From positions 37,997,501 to 38,061,500 of the forward strand of contig NC_134368.1 in assembly GCF_035582795.1 (NCBI RefSeq): 64,000 bases of DNA, written 5' to 3'. Below the pieces are notes generated by a model. The model was not told the DNA's origin, made no database searches, and was given only the letters and a program-made list of their open reading frames with translations. Each line of letters starts with the position of its first letter. The stretch's first letter is position 1. A program made the position numbers and the translations under genes. Positions 1 through 12,190 of the stretch are shown here, piece after piece. This stretch comes from Mycteria americana (taxonomy: Eukaryota; Chordata; Aves; Ciconiiformes; Ciconiidae).

Positions 1-737
1 AGGCATAATGGATTTAATTGATATTTAACCCGCATTTCGGAAGAAGCCATAGCTTTGACTGAAGTTCAGGGTAACTTCCCGCTCTGTGGACCCCCTCCGT
101 TACCCGAGGGCACACCGCGAACACGTACGCGGCGCCCCCCCCCCCCCGTGCGCTAACCCCCGGCGGGACGGTTCGGAGAGCCGCGATGTGCCGCGGGACG
201 GGGGCAGGGCGGCGCGGCACGGCTCGGCCGGGACGCGGCACCCCCACCCCCGCGCGGCGGCGGCGGGGCAGAGCGAGCCGTAAAACCGCCTCCCGTGCCC
301 CCGCCTCCAGCAGCACCGCCGCCGCTTCCATCAGCAGGGCTGCCCGGCGGGGGGAAGCGGGGAGGGAGCAAGCGGGGCGGGAGCGGCCCCGCACGGCGGA
401 GCGGGCCCCCGCGCGGAGCCGGGGCCTAGCTCCGGGCAGCGCGGCACCGCCGGCTCCCACCGCCCCCGAGGCGGGGCCACCGCCGCCGCGGGGCGCCTTC
501 CCCCGGAGGGACGGGCCGCCGCCCGCCCCGGCAGACGCCGAGCGCGGCGTCCCGGCAGCGCCGCGGGCTCAGCCCCGCGCAGGCCCCGGCAGGGGGCCCA
601 CCCCGGCGCCCACCCCCCCTCCGCCGGGCCCGCCCCGGCCCCAGCCCCTCCGCGCCGGGCGCATGTGCGGCGGGGGGCCCTCCCTTCCCCCCGCCCGGTG
701 CCCTGTGGCGGAGGCCGCGTCCCGCGGCGGCGCCCAC
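1..737 (-). other. ING2: ING2 intron 1 (proximal part)
   Basis: This is sequence downstream of the ING2 exon 1 donor (GT at 736-737 on the minus strand). It stays extremely GC-rich from about 130 to 737, as part of the promoter CpG island, and contains a run of 15 or so C near 135-150. Base composition becomes ordinary left of about 125. No second ING2 exon is visible. Long open frames on both strands here are by-products of GC richness. Confidence 0.7.
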
Positions 738-903
738 CTTGGCACTGCGTGTCCATCTCCCGCAGCAGTGAGGCGTTGCGCTGGATGTCCAGCGGCAGCG
801 ACTCCACGCACTCCAGGTAGTCCTGCACGTAGAGCGAGAGCAGCCGGGCCCGCTCCCCGCCCGGCGCCGCCGGCCCCGCCACCAGCTGCGGCCCCGCCAG
901 CAT
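738..903 (-). CDS. ING2: ING2, first coding exon (gene runs off the left edge)
   Basis: The minus-strand frame encodes an N-terminus with the block LLSLYVQDYLECVESLP followed by QRNASLLREMD. This matches the start of ING2 (human YVQDYLECVESLPHDMQRNVSVLRELD) better than ING1. The frame runs to a consensus donor: the exon ends in CAAG at 738 and GTGGGC follows, splitting a Glu codon after its first base, as expected before the next ING2 exon. The family protein is a Sin3/HDAC subunit with an N-terminal helical region and a C-terminal PHD finger that binds H3K4me3. Only the N-terminal region is here; the PHD exon lies beyond position 1. I chose the ATG at 903 because it gives ML..., like human, and has A at -3. 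In-frame ATGs at 906 and 927 would add one or eight residues. The Ala/Pro/Gly-rich segment after the start is unlike human and reflects local GC content. Confidence 0.9.
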
Positions 904-1204
904 CATCCCCCCGCGCCAGCAGCACATCCGCCGCCGCCGCACCGCCCGCACCGGGCGCGGGGTCCCCGCGGCGGCCCCGCTCCGCTCCCTCCTGCCGCCG
1001 CCCCTCCGCCCGCCGGCGGCCGAGCTGCGCGGGCCGGGCTGGGCCGAAGACGCTGCGGGGGGCCGTCGGGTGGGAGAGCGCGCCGCCGGGCTGGGCTGGG
1101 CTGGGCCGGGCCACCCCTCCGCGGGGTCCCGCGCCCCTTCCCGCCGCGGTACCGCCGCCGAAGCAAAACCCACTCGGAGCCCCCGCCCCTGGCCGCTGTG
1201 CTGC

Positions 1205-1231
1205 GCGCATGCGCGAGGTCCTGCCCTTATA
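1205..1231 (-). promoter_or_regulatory. Candidate ING2 core promoter: NRF1-like palindrome plus TATA-like element
   Basis: GCGCATGCGC (1205-1214) is a perfect match to the NRF1 half-site palindrome. TTATAA (1226-1231) sits about 20 bp further upstream in the ING2 direction. Together they would place initiation near 1195-1205, giving a 5' UTR of roughly 300 bases before the ATG at 903. The motifs are seen; the initiation site is inferred. Confidence 0.45.
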
Positions 1232-1900
1232 AGGCGCGGCTGGCGGCGCTGCGAGGGGTTCGCATTCTCCCGCCTTCCCCTCTCGCCCGCCCCTACTGGC
1301 CCGGCGCGCGGCAAGGGGCGGGAGCCAGCGCGGAGGCGGAGCCTTCCTTAAAGGCGCACGCGTCCGCCGTTTCCGCGGCCGGGGCGGAGTGCTAGCCCCG
1401 GCGGCGGGCGGCGTGGGGTCGCCGGGTGATGGAGGCGGTCGCCACGGGGGGCTGCCGGCGCCCCGCAGCCCGACAGCGGCGCGCAGCGAGGCGGCTGTGA
1501 CCAAGCGGCTCGCCCCGCCCCGCCCCTCCCCGCGCCAGGTGCCCCGGCGGCGCCCGTGTGTGGGCGGGGGCGGACGGCCGTTGCGGGGGGCGCTGAGGCG
1601 CCACGCGCGCGGGGCGGGGCGGCGGCTCCCCCAACGGCCGGACGCGTTCGTCCCTCGGGCAGCGCCGCGCTGCCTGCGCCCGCCATCTCTGCGCCCAGCC
1701 TCGCCGAGCCGCCCGCAGGCCGGCGGTGCCCCCTCGCCATGCCACTCGCCGCCCTCCCTGAGGGGCGGCGGGGGCCGGCGTGTGTCCCCTGCGTCGGGCG
1801 CGGCCCTGTTGCACCTGTGTGAGGTGAAGGCGAAGAGAGCAGAAAGGACCGCCAGGTGTGAGAGACTTCGTTTTACCTCCAGTTTTCGGTGAGCTTCCGC

Positions 1901-3444
1901 CGCTGCAGGGTTGTTAGCAGGGCGGGGAGCGGCGCTGTGACCTGGCCCTGGGGACTGCGAGCGTCTCAGGGGAGAGGTTCACGAGGGTCCCTCAGGCGTG
2001 CCTCCTCTTGCTCTCGTGGGTGTGTTTATTAACGCCCTTCTCTGGTCAGTCTTCCCGTGTTTATTCGCTCTTCCCCAAACATTCTCTGCCCTTGGAGACC
2101 TTGAGGAGTTTATCTCGAGGGCGTGTTGCTGCTGTCACGGATTACGCTTGTTCCCTGTATAGGCCGTGAAACTCTGCACTGTATTTTCAGTCATAATCCC
2201 GAACCTTCCCACATTTTCAGGAGATAATACAAAACATATTTGAGCAAGCAGAAAAGTGTGTAAGTTTTACATTTGATGCTGCAACCCTGGCCTTCGCACC
2301 GTCCTCTCATTTTCTTGGAATATTTTGGCATACAAAATAATCTGTCAGCACTGATGGCGCTAAATCTCTTGAAACGCACCTTTCCAAAGGCATCACATCT
2401 GACAGGAGGGGAATGCGAGTAAGTTTTGTTGCAATAAAATGTATATGCATGTTAGATTGTTTGCAGATGGCTTGCGTATTTCTCTCCCAAACGCTGTTGT
2501 GAGCTATATCTGCAACAATTTATTTCTAAAGAGCAGTCTTCATCATGAGATGAGGTTTGTACCGATAGTGTAGTGACAGGCTATGTGCAGGGAAAGCAAG
2601 TTTCTGTCTGGTACACAAGGGTGTGCTCCGGAGTCAAGCTTTTCTCACTGTAGCAGTTGACAGGGTGAGGCATCTAATTAATTCATGTCCTCCAACTGTA
2701 AGAAGCAGCAGTTTAGACTGTTCTTGCCCATAATAAGAGCTACCTTATCTAGCTTTAAAGAAGGGCAAAATGATTTGTGATAAACTATTACTTGGGGAAG
2801 CTGAGTGACATTTTTATCCTGAGGAATCATTTCAGAGAATTCTAAATAAGGTGTCAAAGAAGTTTAGCCTTTTAAAATGCACTCACCTGCCAACAAATCT
2901 CCCAATTTTGACAGAGTATCCTGTCTTCCCCAAGGCTGTTGCAGAATTTGTATCAAATGTTGGCCACAACAAATATAGTAGGAAAAAAAAGTAGAAATAT
3001 ACTTTTTAGCTATATACTTTTTCCTACTGGGAGAATGACATAAAGCAGATAGAATTACTAAAAGGTTGAGATTTCATCCCCACCTCTCTTTCAGACACTT
3101 TTCTGATCTTTACTACATGAATAATAATTGGTAAGAATCAGGGAAAAAAAAATATTTTGGAGTCTTGAAACATCCTGAGGAGACATGTACATTTTACAGT
3201 ATATTGCATTTATATTTCAGGAATCTGAAAAAATGGGGAAAAATATGACATCTGGCAAACTTAGAAAAAACAGCATCAGAGATGATTGAATTAAAGGGTA
3301 AAATGAAAAAAAAAAATCCACACCCCAAAACCCTTCTGTCTTACATTCCTACCTATAGGTAAGTGGCCAGCACTAAAAGAGCACTCATACTAGTGCTGTA
3401 GATAACATTTCCGGATGTCATGATCTAGAGTAGTGGTTAAGCAG
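1901..3444. other. Intergenic DNA, no gene seen
   Basis: Base composition falls from the CpG island to AT-rich intergenic sequence. There are no long frames, recognisable exons or clear repeats beyond short A runs near 3140 and 3305. Confidence 0.6.
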
Positions 3445-3610
3445 CAGTACAGGTTGCGCAGAGAGGTTGTATAGTCTCCATCCTTGGATATTTTTCGGAG
3501 CCTAACTGGATGAGGCCTGGCACAACCTGATCTGGCTGTGAAGCTGGCTCTGCTTTGATGGCCTCCAGAGGATCCTTTCCAGCCTACCTTTTTTCTTCGA
3601 TTCTGTGTAT
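3445..3610 (+). mobile_element. CR1 LINE, degraded 3' end
   Basis: The stretch reads like the CR1 3' region in sense orientation: CAGGTTGCGCAGAGAGG near 3450, then a CTGGATGAGGCCTGG...CAACCTGATCTGGCTGTGAAG block, then a CTTTCCAGCCTACC block. It ends in ATTCTGTG at 3600-3607, the octamer repeated at CR1 3' ends. It is 5'-truncated to under 200 bp and diverged, so it is an old, dead copy typical of bird genomes. Confidence 0.85.
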
Positions 3611-6600
3611 ACATGATCTGTGCCAGACGGCTCCATGGCTAGTCCTATGATGAAATTAGTGCGTTGAATTTCGCTGACTTTATCTGACCAGCCCGCAGGT
3701 CAGCGTCTCACACGACGGCAGTCTGCAAGTATTATTTTCTTAAGATCCCAGTTCACAAACGTATTTAAACACATTCTTAACTTTCAACTCATGCAGCTGC
3801 TAAGCTGGCATCCTACATGACAGTGATTTTCATATGTCTACGTCTAAAACGTTGAGTAATTGTAGCTGTAGACGGATGGCTTTGCCTGAGTCAGCAGTGC
3901 ATTGGCAAGTTCATAAAAATGAATGAAAACAAAGTTGTAGGCAGTACTTCCAAAACATCCTTCCTCCACTGATGTCACCCTGGCCAAAAAAACAGGAAAT
4001 CTGCAACTCACCGTGTTCATGTTCTTAAGAGGGCACCATCTTAAAATCCGTAATGCCAGTAAAACCAGCTGCTGCTTTTTTGTGTATTGTGACAGCTCAG
4101 ATTAACGAAGCTAAGCCTCGGATAATTTTATGCTACTTGTCTCATTTTTGCGCAAATAGATTTAGAAAGTAAAAATGACCTAGTTACCTTCACTTCTGTC
4201 AGCAGTAAACCATTGAAACTTTATTGTATGGTGTTCATTGCTATCACTTCTGAGTAACTGAAGCCTCATCAGTTGAATTCTTTCATATAATATTAACAGA
4301 TAACACTTACTGTACAGGCAAAAAGCACTACCTCTATACCAGTGCAAAAGGACCTGGATTAATGTAAGTGGTACAATATTCTTTAGAAAGATGTTGGCTG
4401 TTTTGAGGGGTTGTGTTTCTGCTTATAGTAAGTTTGAATGGCTGTATCGTTCTGCTATCACATGAAGAAATAAAGCTGAGCAATAGAGATTTCCCCTACG
4501 GAGCAGAAAAATAAAACAAAAAGATTCATTAAAAATTAACATGTTATTTAAAACTAAATGTTAATTGCAATTAAATGTTAATTTAAAAATAACATTTTGG
4601 CATCACATTTTTTCCGACAAGAAACTATGTATGCACAGTTGGTAAAGAAATAGTCAAGAAAGTCTTTTTAGAATAATTCATAACATTTGTTACAGGTGGT
4701 TTCTGTGCTAAAAACTTGCTGTTTGTCACTATGGGGGAAGCAGTATCTAAGGTAGCAGAGATCAGCTAACGTTTCCTGAATTTAAATGTTGTCTGCTGCT
4801 TTCGAACACTAAAAGAAAGATTTAAATTTTCAGTAGTCTTAAGAATGCAGCAGTAATGCTAGACAAGATTTCCCTAGGAAAAAGAAGCCTTAGCTTGCTC
4901 CATGTTTGAAGCTCAGGGGGGAGGAAAGCAAGAATAGCAGGCTGAGTTCTCTGGTTTGATCATGCCTCAAAATGGCTAGGAGCAAGCACTGGAGAATTTT
5001 GATGTATTGGACTCAAGTTGCAGGTTGATAGCCTATGCAACCCAACTATGTCTCTTCTTTCGGTGACTGTTTGTGAGAATAATTTGGAGATAAGAAGGGG
5101 CATAGTAGAGCAAAACCCTGCTATTTGTAGAGATGGACAGGCAGAATGACCATGCATTTCCACCAACCCTCTCCACTAAGTGGAGAATTGTCAACTTGAG
5201 GTTGACATTCGCAGTGGTATCAGGGATGTGTTGTTAGGGTGTATTGCATAAAACCCACCTCAATGGTTGCCTTCCAAGAGTAAATAATACACAGAAGTCA
5301 TATATTGAATTTATTTAGATTTATTTATATGTCTCTAAACTACCCCCACTTTTCTTTATTATTTCCCAGTATAGTTTTTAAGAGTCCCAGAGTATTCCCC
5401 TTCTTCTTGTGAAAGATTATTTCATTGTATTATAGATTTTACTACAATAAAATATTTCCAGATATTTAATCCAAATCTTATTTTCCCCATTTGCAGTTTT
5501 GCCTCTCGTCTTTCATAATCCTGATTTTACATCCTCAAATCATAGCTGGTTCCTGTCTTGTTTCACCTAATAATACACAAGTTGCTTAGATTTTTTTCAG
5601 CTTTCCATTGATAGCCCAGGAAGAGTTTCAGCCCGTGGAAATGAAAATGCAGCATTATTGATGAGGACAAGTGCATAAGGGGCTGTAATTTTGAAAGACC
5701 TACTTAGCATTTAGTGGAAATGCTGGAAGGATGATAACAGGGTTCTTCTTTTAAGCAAATGGAACAGAACGGATTTTTGACAATATATATTTCTTGGCAG
5801 GTATGCTTCTCTGGTTTCCTTGGGATGAAGAGGATGAAGAATTCTCTAAGATACCAAGAAAAGAAATGCAAGGAAAAGAAAGAACGAGTACAAGCCAGAT
5901 GGGCTTTTTAAAAAGGCAGCTGAAGAAAGCTATAGGCCATAGAAGGGTCTTATAGAAAGGCCATAGTTGATCTTCGTATAGGCGATATTACAGAAAGAGG
6001 CTATCCTTGCCAGAGCTACGTGTTTGTCTGGGTAAGCTGTTCTTGAAAACTTCTCTAACATCAGGTCATCCAGAAAAGATACTTCCTTGTAATGGCAGAT
6101 GTCATCGCTTTTGATTTTCCTTGAATATTAGGCTTGATTTATCTGGTGGAACACAAATCACATGGAAACAACCATTATTATTTTTCTCTTTCATTTACAC
6201 AGGTGTAGGACACCTAAAAATAAGACATGGGCTAATATCAGATCATTTCAATACGGTGATAAACTAAACCAGTACATTTCCTGAAAACACTGGCATGTGT
6301 TTTTTTCCAGCTAGCCTCATCCTCAGCTGTGTCAAAGAGCTCTCTAGCACCAAGTAACAAACATCCCGCACTGATCAGGAGATGTATGTTCTTCCTCATC
6401 CAAATGCAAACATCTGTTCAAAAACTGGAGAAATTCCAAGTTTTCTGCCAATATGCTCTAAAAGAAAATTTCTTCCTGAGCCCAAATTAGCGATCACTTG
6501 ACTTGTGTTAACATGGGGAAGAAGGCAGCTACAATACCCAGCTCATCTTTTTTCTTCAAACTGATGGGTTCTGTTTATCTAAAGTAAAGTGAGCAAACTA

Positions 6601-9600
6601 AGTTTAGTTTGTGCTTTGTTTTGTAATAACCATTTATCTATTTTTACAGTTCTTCCCATTCAGCTTCCATACTCTAATCCCATGTCTGTCCCCAAAAGTG
6701 TTTTGAGAAGTTGGTAGGCCCAAGGCAGGAGATGTTAAGGAATTCACTTTTATATGACATCATTGCTTCCATCAGAGCATACTGACATATTGTTGCTTTG
6801 TTTTGAGCAGAACCACACTGCTCCTTTTTGAGAGTATCCGCTCTGTTCAGAATGCCCTCTGGAAGTCAGCAGAAGCTGGACAACACCAACTTCTCACAGG
6901 TGCTGTGGAGTGTGCTGGCTGGTATAGGAACTGCAGCTCCTTAGAGGAGGGGGATACTGCTAACCAGCTGAGGGGCAACATCTGGCTGCTGTGGTGGGTA
7001 GAGCCACATGGATCACTCCCTGTCATTACAACACGGATCTCTCCACTTGTGGCTGAAGTAACACGTCCCCGTTTTCCTCTCCAGGAAACAGCTTTCAGAC
7101 AGTGACTCTTCTTCCTCACGTACTGTTTTAAAGCATAAACGATCGGTGGATTTGCTTTCTGGCTCCAGAGCCAATCACCATGGCAAAGAACTCGGGAAGT
7201 GTGCAGATGATGTTTAGGGAAGCCAGGTGAGGAATAGTAACAAGTTAATCTTATGTAAATATGTGGCAACCGTTTTTATTGTCTTACTTGAGCCCTGAAG
7301 CTTGATCTTCTTCCATTCACGTAAGTGGAAGAATCCAGGTGACTTTAATGGAAAAGAACTGAGCCCCTTTTGCCCACAGTAAACAAAGGATTTTTTATGT
7401 GCTCTTACCTGAGCTACATGCTAACATGCATCCTGCGTGTCTGTGATTCTGCTGCTCAGCACAGGTCACGTGAAAAACACATTCTTACTTCTTCCTCTTG
7501 TCAGGAACAAACATACACAATCACACCTTTGTAATCAAGATTGTGAAATGAGGGCAGGTGGTGCACCTGCAGGAAGTTTCAGTAGATGGTTTAAGACATT
7601 CATAATACTCTCCCGTATGTGGATGTTAATTTTTCTTTCCATCTCAGGAAATAAAGGTGGGAGTCATCCAGCCAAATATGTCGAATGAGGGAGAACCTTA
7701 GTATAAATAGGTCTCGCCCTAAAAATGTCTCCATTGACTGTAAGGGGAGCCCAGGTCTGTTGTCACAGATGTCAGTGAAATGAATTCCACTCTGTATGTG
7801 GAAATGGAGTAATTACATGCCTATAGTTACCATGTATGAATTTCAGAGTTTCCCTCGAAACTTGCAGAGAGTTTTGGCATACGTCATTAAAACTCCACAC
7901 CAAACAGGAGGAAGCCTCATTTCATTTCCCTCCTAGTGTGGTGGTTTTTTTTTTTTCTTTGGAATCTGCTTATCCAAACCTACTACAAATGATTAATCTC
8001 TAGTGCAAGGGATAAGTCACTGCAAATAGCACCAGAGAGTAATTTCCTATCTTCAGAATAACTCTGTAGCACCAAGTCATCTGCATTATGTGTTTCTTAG
8101 GGGTGCTGCTGCTATGTGAATTTTTCAGTGCCACCACTTACTTCAAGTTACCAAAAATGAGTATTATTCTATACTACTAACATATGAGTGAAGTACACTT
8201 TTTTTTCCAAGAACTGACAGAGTTTACATTTGCTTTATTATTCAGTTGTAATTGTGAGAAAAAATATTGGTTAAACAAGATTAATAGAGCCCTAGCCTCT
8301 CAACCATCCTCTTCCCCAAAATAATAAACAGAAATGTGGTATTTCCTCCAAACTGAGGAAGGATTTAGGCTGGAAGGCTATTGTCAAAATACGGGCAGCA
8401 TCTGACCGAATATAGTTTGTCTCTTAGACTGCAGTTAAAACGTAAAACACCAGAGGATTTAGAAAATCAGGCAAACATTGGTTAGACCGTCTTTCTTACT
8501 AGTGACAACGTATCTTTTGCCTGATATGATTCATCTCTGACAGTGGCATTTAAAACACGCAGTTTCGCGTTCTACTTGGGCCTAACAATTAATGTTACTT
8601 GGCCACCAGTGACAATTCAAACTGTAAAGGGCTGTAGGCTCAGACATCGGAGCTGAACAATGCATTTCTAGTTGCAGGAATGCTACTGGAGGAAGAAAAT
8701 ACCTAACTGGTAACCACTGGAACCCAATCTTCCATTGCCTTAGCAACAGGCAGTTGTGCCCAGAAATTATCATGTGCCATTTTCAAATTAGCCTATAACG
8801 TAGGCTGAAACTATTGAAATATTTGAAATTATTACCAGGTATCAACATAAACCCCGTTTTTCTGAACGCTCGTACATGAGTGTGTCTTCAGTGCGGATGG
8901 AAACCTGTGCTGTACAAAAGCACAGGTACAAAAGGCCAGCCGTATGTCTGAATAGTTGCGTGCAAGTGCTGGTAACACTCTGCTCAGGCCAGCTCTACTT
9001 TGGCAAGTATCCTAGCTCAGCCACGTGCAGTAACTGTCTTCCTGTAATCACAGGGGTTCAGTGAAATTGCACAGGTTTAAATGCATGCAAGGAAGAGAAG
9101 TGGCATTAATCACAGCCTAAAAATTGATACTTCCTGACAGCAGATTCAAAATGGGTGGCAGTGCAGGGGTAACGAGCATAAATTACAATATTTTCTTAAA
9201 AACACATAACCTAGCTAATGGCAATACCTTTGCTGTGGCAGTGGCAACTAACAGAACCATCTGGAAGGCACACAAATACAAGTTAATTGTCAAATGGACA
9301 AAGAGTGTGGCATATTATACACCATGCAAAACATTGCAAAAATGCACATTTTAGCTGAAAGAAAAGCTTAAAAAATATTCTACAAAGCAGATATTGCTGT
9401 TATTTTCTCTGCAGTTTGCAACTTACAAAGCTGGAGGGTAGATCTGCCTAGTGAGAGAGCATCAAAACTCTTTCAGTGTGTGCTTTTTCCCCTCAGTCTC
9501 TGGACCACTAGACCATGTCATGTCAGCTTATTGTCATCTGTAGTCAAGATGAATTTGATTTTTGACACCTTCTCTCCTGTTAACAAATTTCAAGACCAAC

Positions 9601-10770
9601 ATTTACCATAAACAAGAGAGAGAATTTTGTCCACACACAGAGAAAACCAGCCCAAATTGTTAAGACACTATAGTGCAACCTTCAGGGCCAAAAAAGAAAA
9701 CCAAACCCACATCAGTCACTGCACAAGCTTCAGCTTGTCTACACAAGCTTGTCTGCGGTCTTCAGCCTGTACTGCAGGTGCTACCTGCACTACAGAGGGG
9801 TGACAGCTCAGGAAACGTTAGCTTCATAGAGCAGATATATCCTTTTCAGCAGGTGAAACTAGGGCACTGGGATTTCATTACAGTTTCTCAACCAAAAACA
9901 AGAGAACTTCATAGAACTGTGCCCTAGTTTAGTTGTTTCTTTTGGGATGGGTTCTTTGATAGCATTTTGATTTGAAATCTCTATTTTCCCCACGTACATA
10001 TAGCTGATCACATGAAGAATTATGGGAGAAAAGAGAGAAAGGCACTCAAGGAACTCAAGTGGCTAAGACAGCAACCGAAATGACAGCTCAAGGCAGGTGG
10101 TTTGTCAGCCCTTTGTGCACCCTTTCAAAGCTCTTGTGTGAAGCAGAGCTGTTGTAGCTAGTTCTGCACAGAGCTACTCCCCGCTCTGCACGCTGGTCTC
10201 CTCTGCCTAGCACAGAGGTCTGACACAGCTGAAAAGATGTCACCGTGAGGATATTGCTGGAAGAAAATGGCAGATGTTGGAAACTAGAGGGGTTTGTAAA
10301 CGGTACTGTGCCGATGTATAGACCTCATGCCTGTAGCTCGACCAAAAAGAAAGACACTGCTAGTTCAGCAGACCTGGGTGAAGCTCTGCAGGAGCTTCGT
10401 AAGTACTAAGAGAGCCTGAACCAGAAGGAAGTGTTGGCTCTGCGCCACTTGGGTGCTGTTTGGGTAATGGGAGCATGAATCACATTTTTTGGGCCTGAAG
10501 TGCCTGAACTTGATGTTATTTTGGGAATCTTTGCCAGCGCTCTTCTGTTGTGTTTCATACCCAGACATGACTAGGGCAGCAAAAGGCTTAATTCCATGGA
10601 GTCAAGCATGGTGATGTGTTGGTTGACATACTAGAGGCAAGAACGGCACTGCCTATGAAATTAATTTGGTTTATCGGCGTGGCTAGTACTTACGTGCATG
10701 ATTGCTGCAGGCAGCAGCATCATGCATAGCATCAGGGAGCGTAAGCATGAGACTGCCTAGAGTGGGCAGG
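3611..10770. other. Intergenic DNA between ING2 and the orphan CpG island
   Basis: About 7 kb of AT-rich sequence with only short chance frames. Seen inside: an AT-rich imperfect palindrome around 4525-4605 built on repeated AAATGTTAATT, a T run near 7946, and short CAAGCTT-containing repeats near 9724-9760. I recognise no coding exon, RNA gene or intact repeat. Confidence 0.6.
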
Positions 10771-12190
10771 TTACACTGGTGGCACTCACTGGCCAGAGGT
10801 GCCGGCCTGCTCCGAGGAGGTCCAAGTGCGGAGGGGAAACCAGGGGTACGTCCTGCACTCAGCCCTGCGCAGCCGAGCGCGTAAGCGGCTGCTGCGCTGG
10901 AGAAGTATGATGTTTGTACTCTGTGCTGTATCAGCTTCCGTGCTGTCACTCAGATACGTATCGGACTCCCCTGCGTTTGATGTTTAACTTCTGCGTGGTG
11001 CAAACGAACGCGACAAGATACTTCCGTCTGGCCTCTTGCTTCTTCCAGGAGCGGGGAAGGAAGGAAGGAAAGCCTTTTCGGGCAGGGACAGGAGCTCCGT
11101 CGGGCGAGTGCCTCCCCGACCGAGCCTGTACGTCAGGAGGCACCCTGCAGCCCGCTGGCTATGAGGAGGAGGGGGCGCGGGACCACGTGTCCTGCCCGCC
11201 AGAGCCGCTGCCGGGGAAGCAGTGTGTCCCCACGCGTGTTTTGCTCTTCTTGCTCCCCCTGCAAACAGCTCTGCTGCGCCGGGGAAGTTACCACTTCCCT
11301 CAGTAAGTTCCCCTCCGGTGCTCTGCCGCTGGGGAGTCCAGCCCGGCAAACCGCGGGCCGGGCACCGCGCCGTGGGGCGGGAGCACCCGTGACTGGAGCC
11401 GGGACACGCAAAAGGGGATGGCCTGAGAGTGAGCCCCGTTCTGTTGGTGCGCCTGCGCACTACCTGCGTGTCTGTGGCCGTGACGAGAGCCCGCCCCGCG
11501 CTCACCCGCTCGGCCCGGGGGCGTCTCGGCGGGGACTGCGTGAGGCTCGGGGCAGGCGGGGGCGCGGACAGCGCCCGGCACTCTCTGCCGGCGGTCCGGG
11601 GACTTTCCCCTAGGCGGGCGCGGGGCCCATGAGGAACCAGCGTCCTCCGTGCGTGGCCTAGCGAGCAGGTCTTCAGAGCATCCCGCCCGCTAAGAGGCGC
11701 TGCCACCGCCTTATATGACGCGGCCGCCGGGAGGCCCTCAAGCGCAGAGCGAGGAGCGCTCGCCGCCCCGTTTCTCCCGTGGCTGGTCTCCGCAGACGGC
11801 GCACAGACGGGGGGGACCGCCCGGCCGCCCCCGGAGGAGCGCCACGCTCTCGCCTGGCCGCGATACCGGCCCCGCTGAAGGTCCTCTGCCGCGGCGCCGC
11901 CCCGCGAATATATTAAGCAAATTAGGCGCCGCGGCTCCGCCCCCGAGGCGGGCTGGTCGAGGAGCTGCTGGGCGCGCAGCCACGCCCCCCGCGCCGCCGC
12001 CGGCAGCGCCTGCGCGGGGCGGCCCGGGCGCAGCAGGGCGGGAGGCGGGAGCGCCGCCGGCGGGCTGTCTAGCGCGGCCTTGTGGCCAGTGCCCCGCGCC
12101 ACTTCACTGCCCCGCGGGCCGTTACCGGTAGCCACCGGAATCGGCGTGTGCCGGGTAACCGGCTAGCAGCAACCGCCTGGGCAGCGGAGC
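10770..12190. promoter_or_regulatory. Orphan CpG island between CDKN2AIP and ING2
   Basis: Roughly 1.4 kb of dense CpG, high-G+C sequence, more than 2.5 kb downstream of the CDKN2AIP stop codon and 10 kb upstream of ING2 exon 1. Both strands are open over long distances, the usual effect of GC richness, and none of the frames resembles a protein I know. An AT-rich insert at about 11904-11930 (GAATATATTAAGCAAATTAGG) stands out inside the island. A good plus-strand donor (CA|GTAAGT) lies at 11303 and a minus-strand donor-like GCGG|GTGAGC near 11511. It could be the promoter of a noncoding transcript, an alternative distal ING2 promoter, or an intergenic island. Confidence 0.65.

Larger units (their letters stand above)
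130..1900. promoter_or_regulatory. CpG island over ING2 promoter, exon 1 and start of intron 1
   Basis: About 1.8 kb of very high G+C sequence with dense CpG covers ING2 exon 1 and extends roughly 1 kb upstream of its ATG. A perfect NRF1-type palindrome GCGCATGCGC lies at 1205-1214. A TTATAA element lies at 1226-1231 and could read on the minus strand towards ING2. The island reaches so far past these sites (to about 1.9 kb) that a divergent plus-strand transcript is possible, but I see no coding exon on that strand. Confidence 0.8.

Noticed and set aside
186-1314. Long open frames on both strands (over 300 codons) in the ING2 CpG island
   Set aside because: Only the ING2 exon 1 portion has protein similarity. 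The rest are Arg/Ala/Pro/Gly strings caused by extreme GC content and the scarcity of stop codons.
10984-12135. 383-codon minus-strand open frame in the orphan CpG island
   Set aside because: No domain or family similarity, typical GC-rich composition, and overlapping open frames on the other strand. Kept only as a CpG island.
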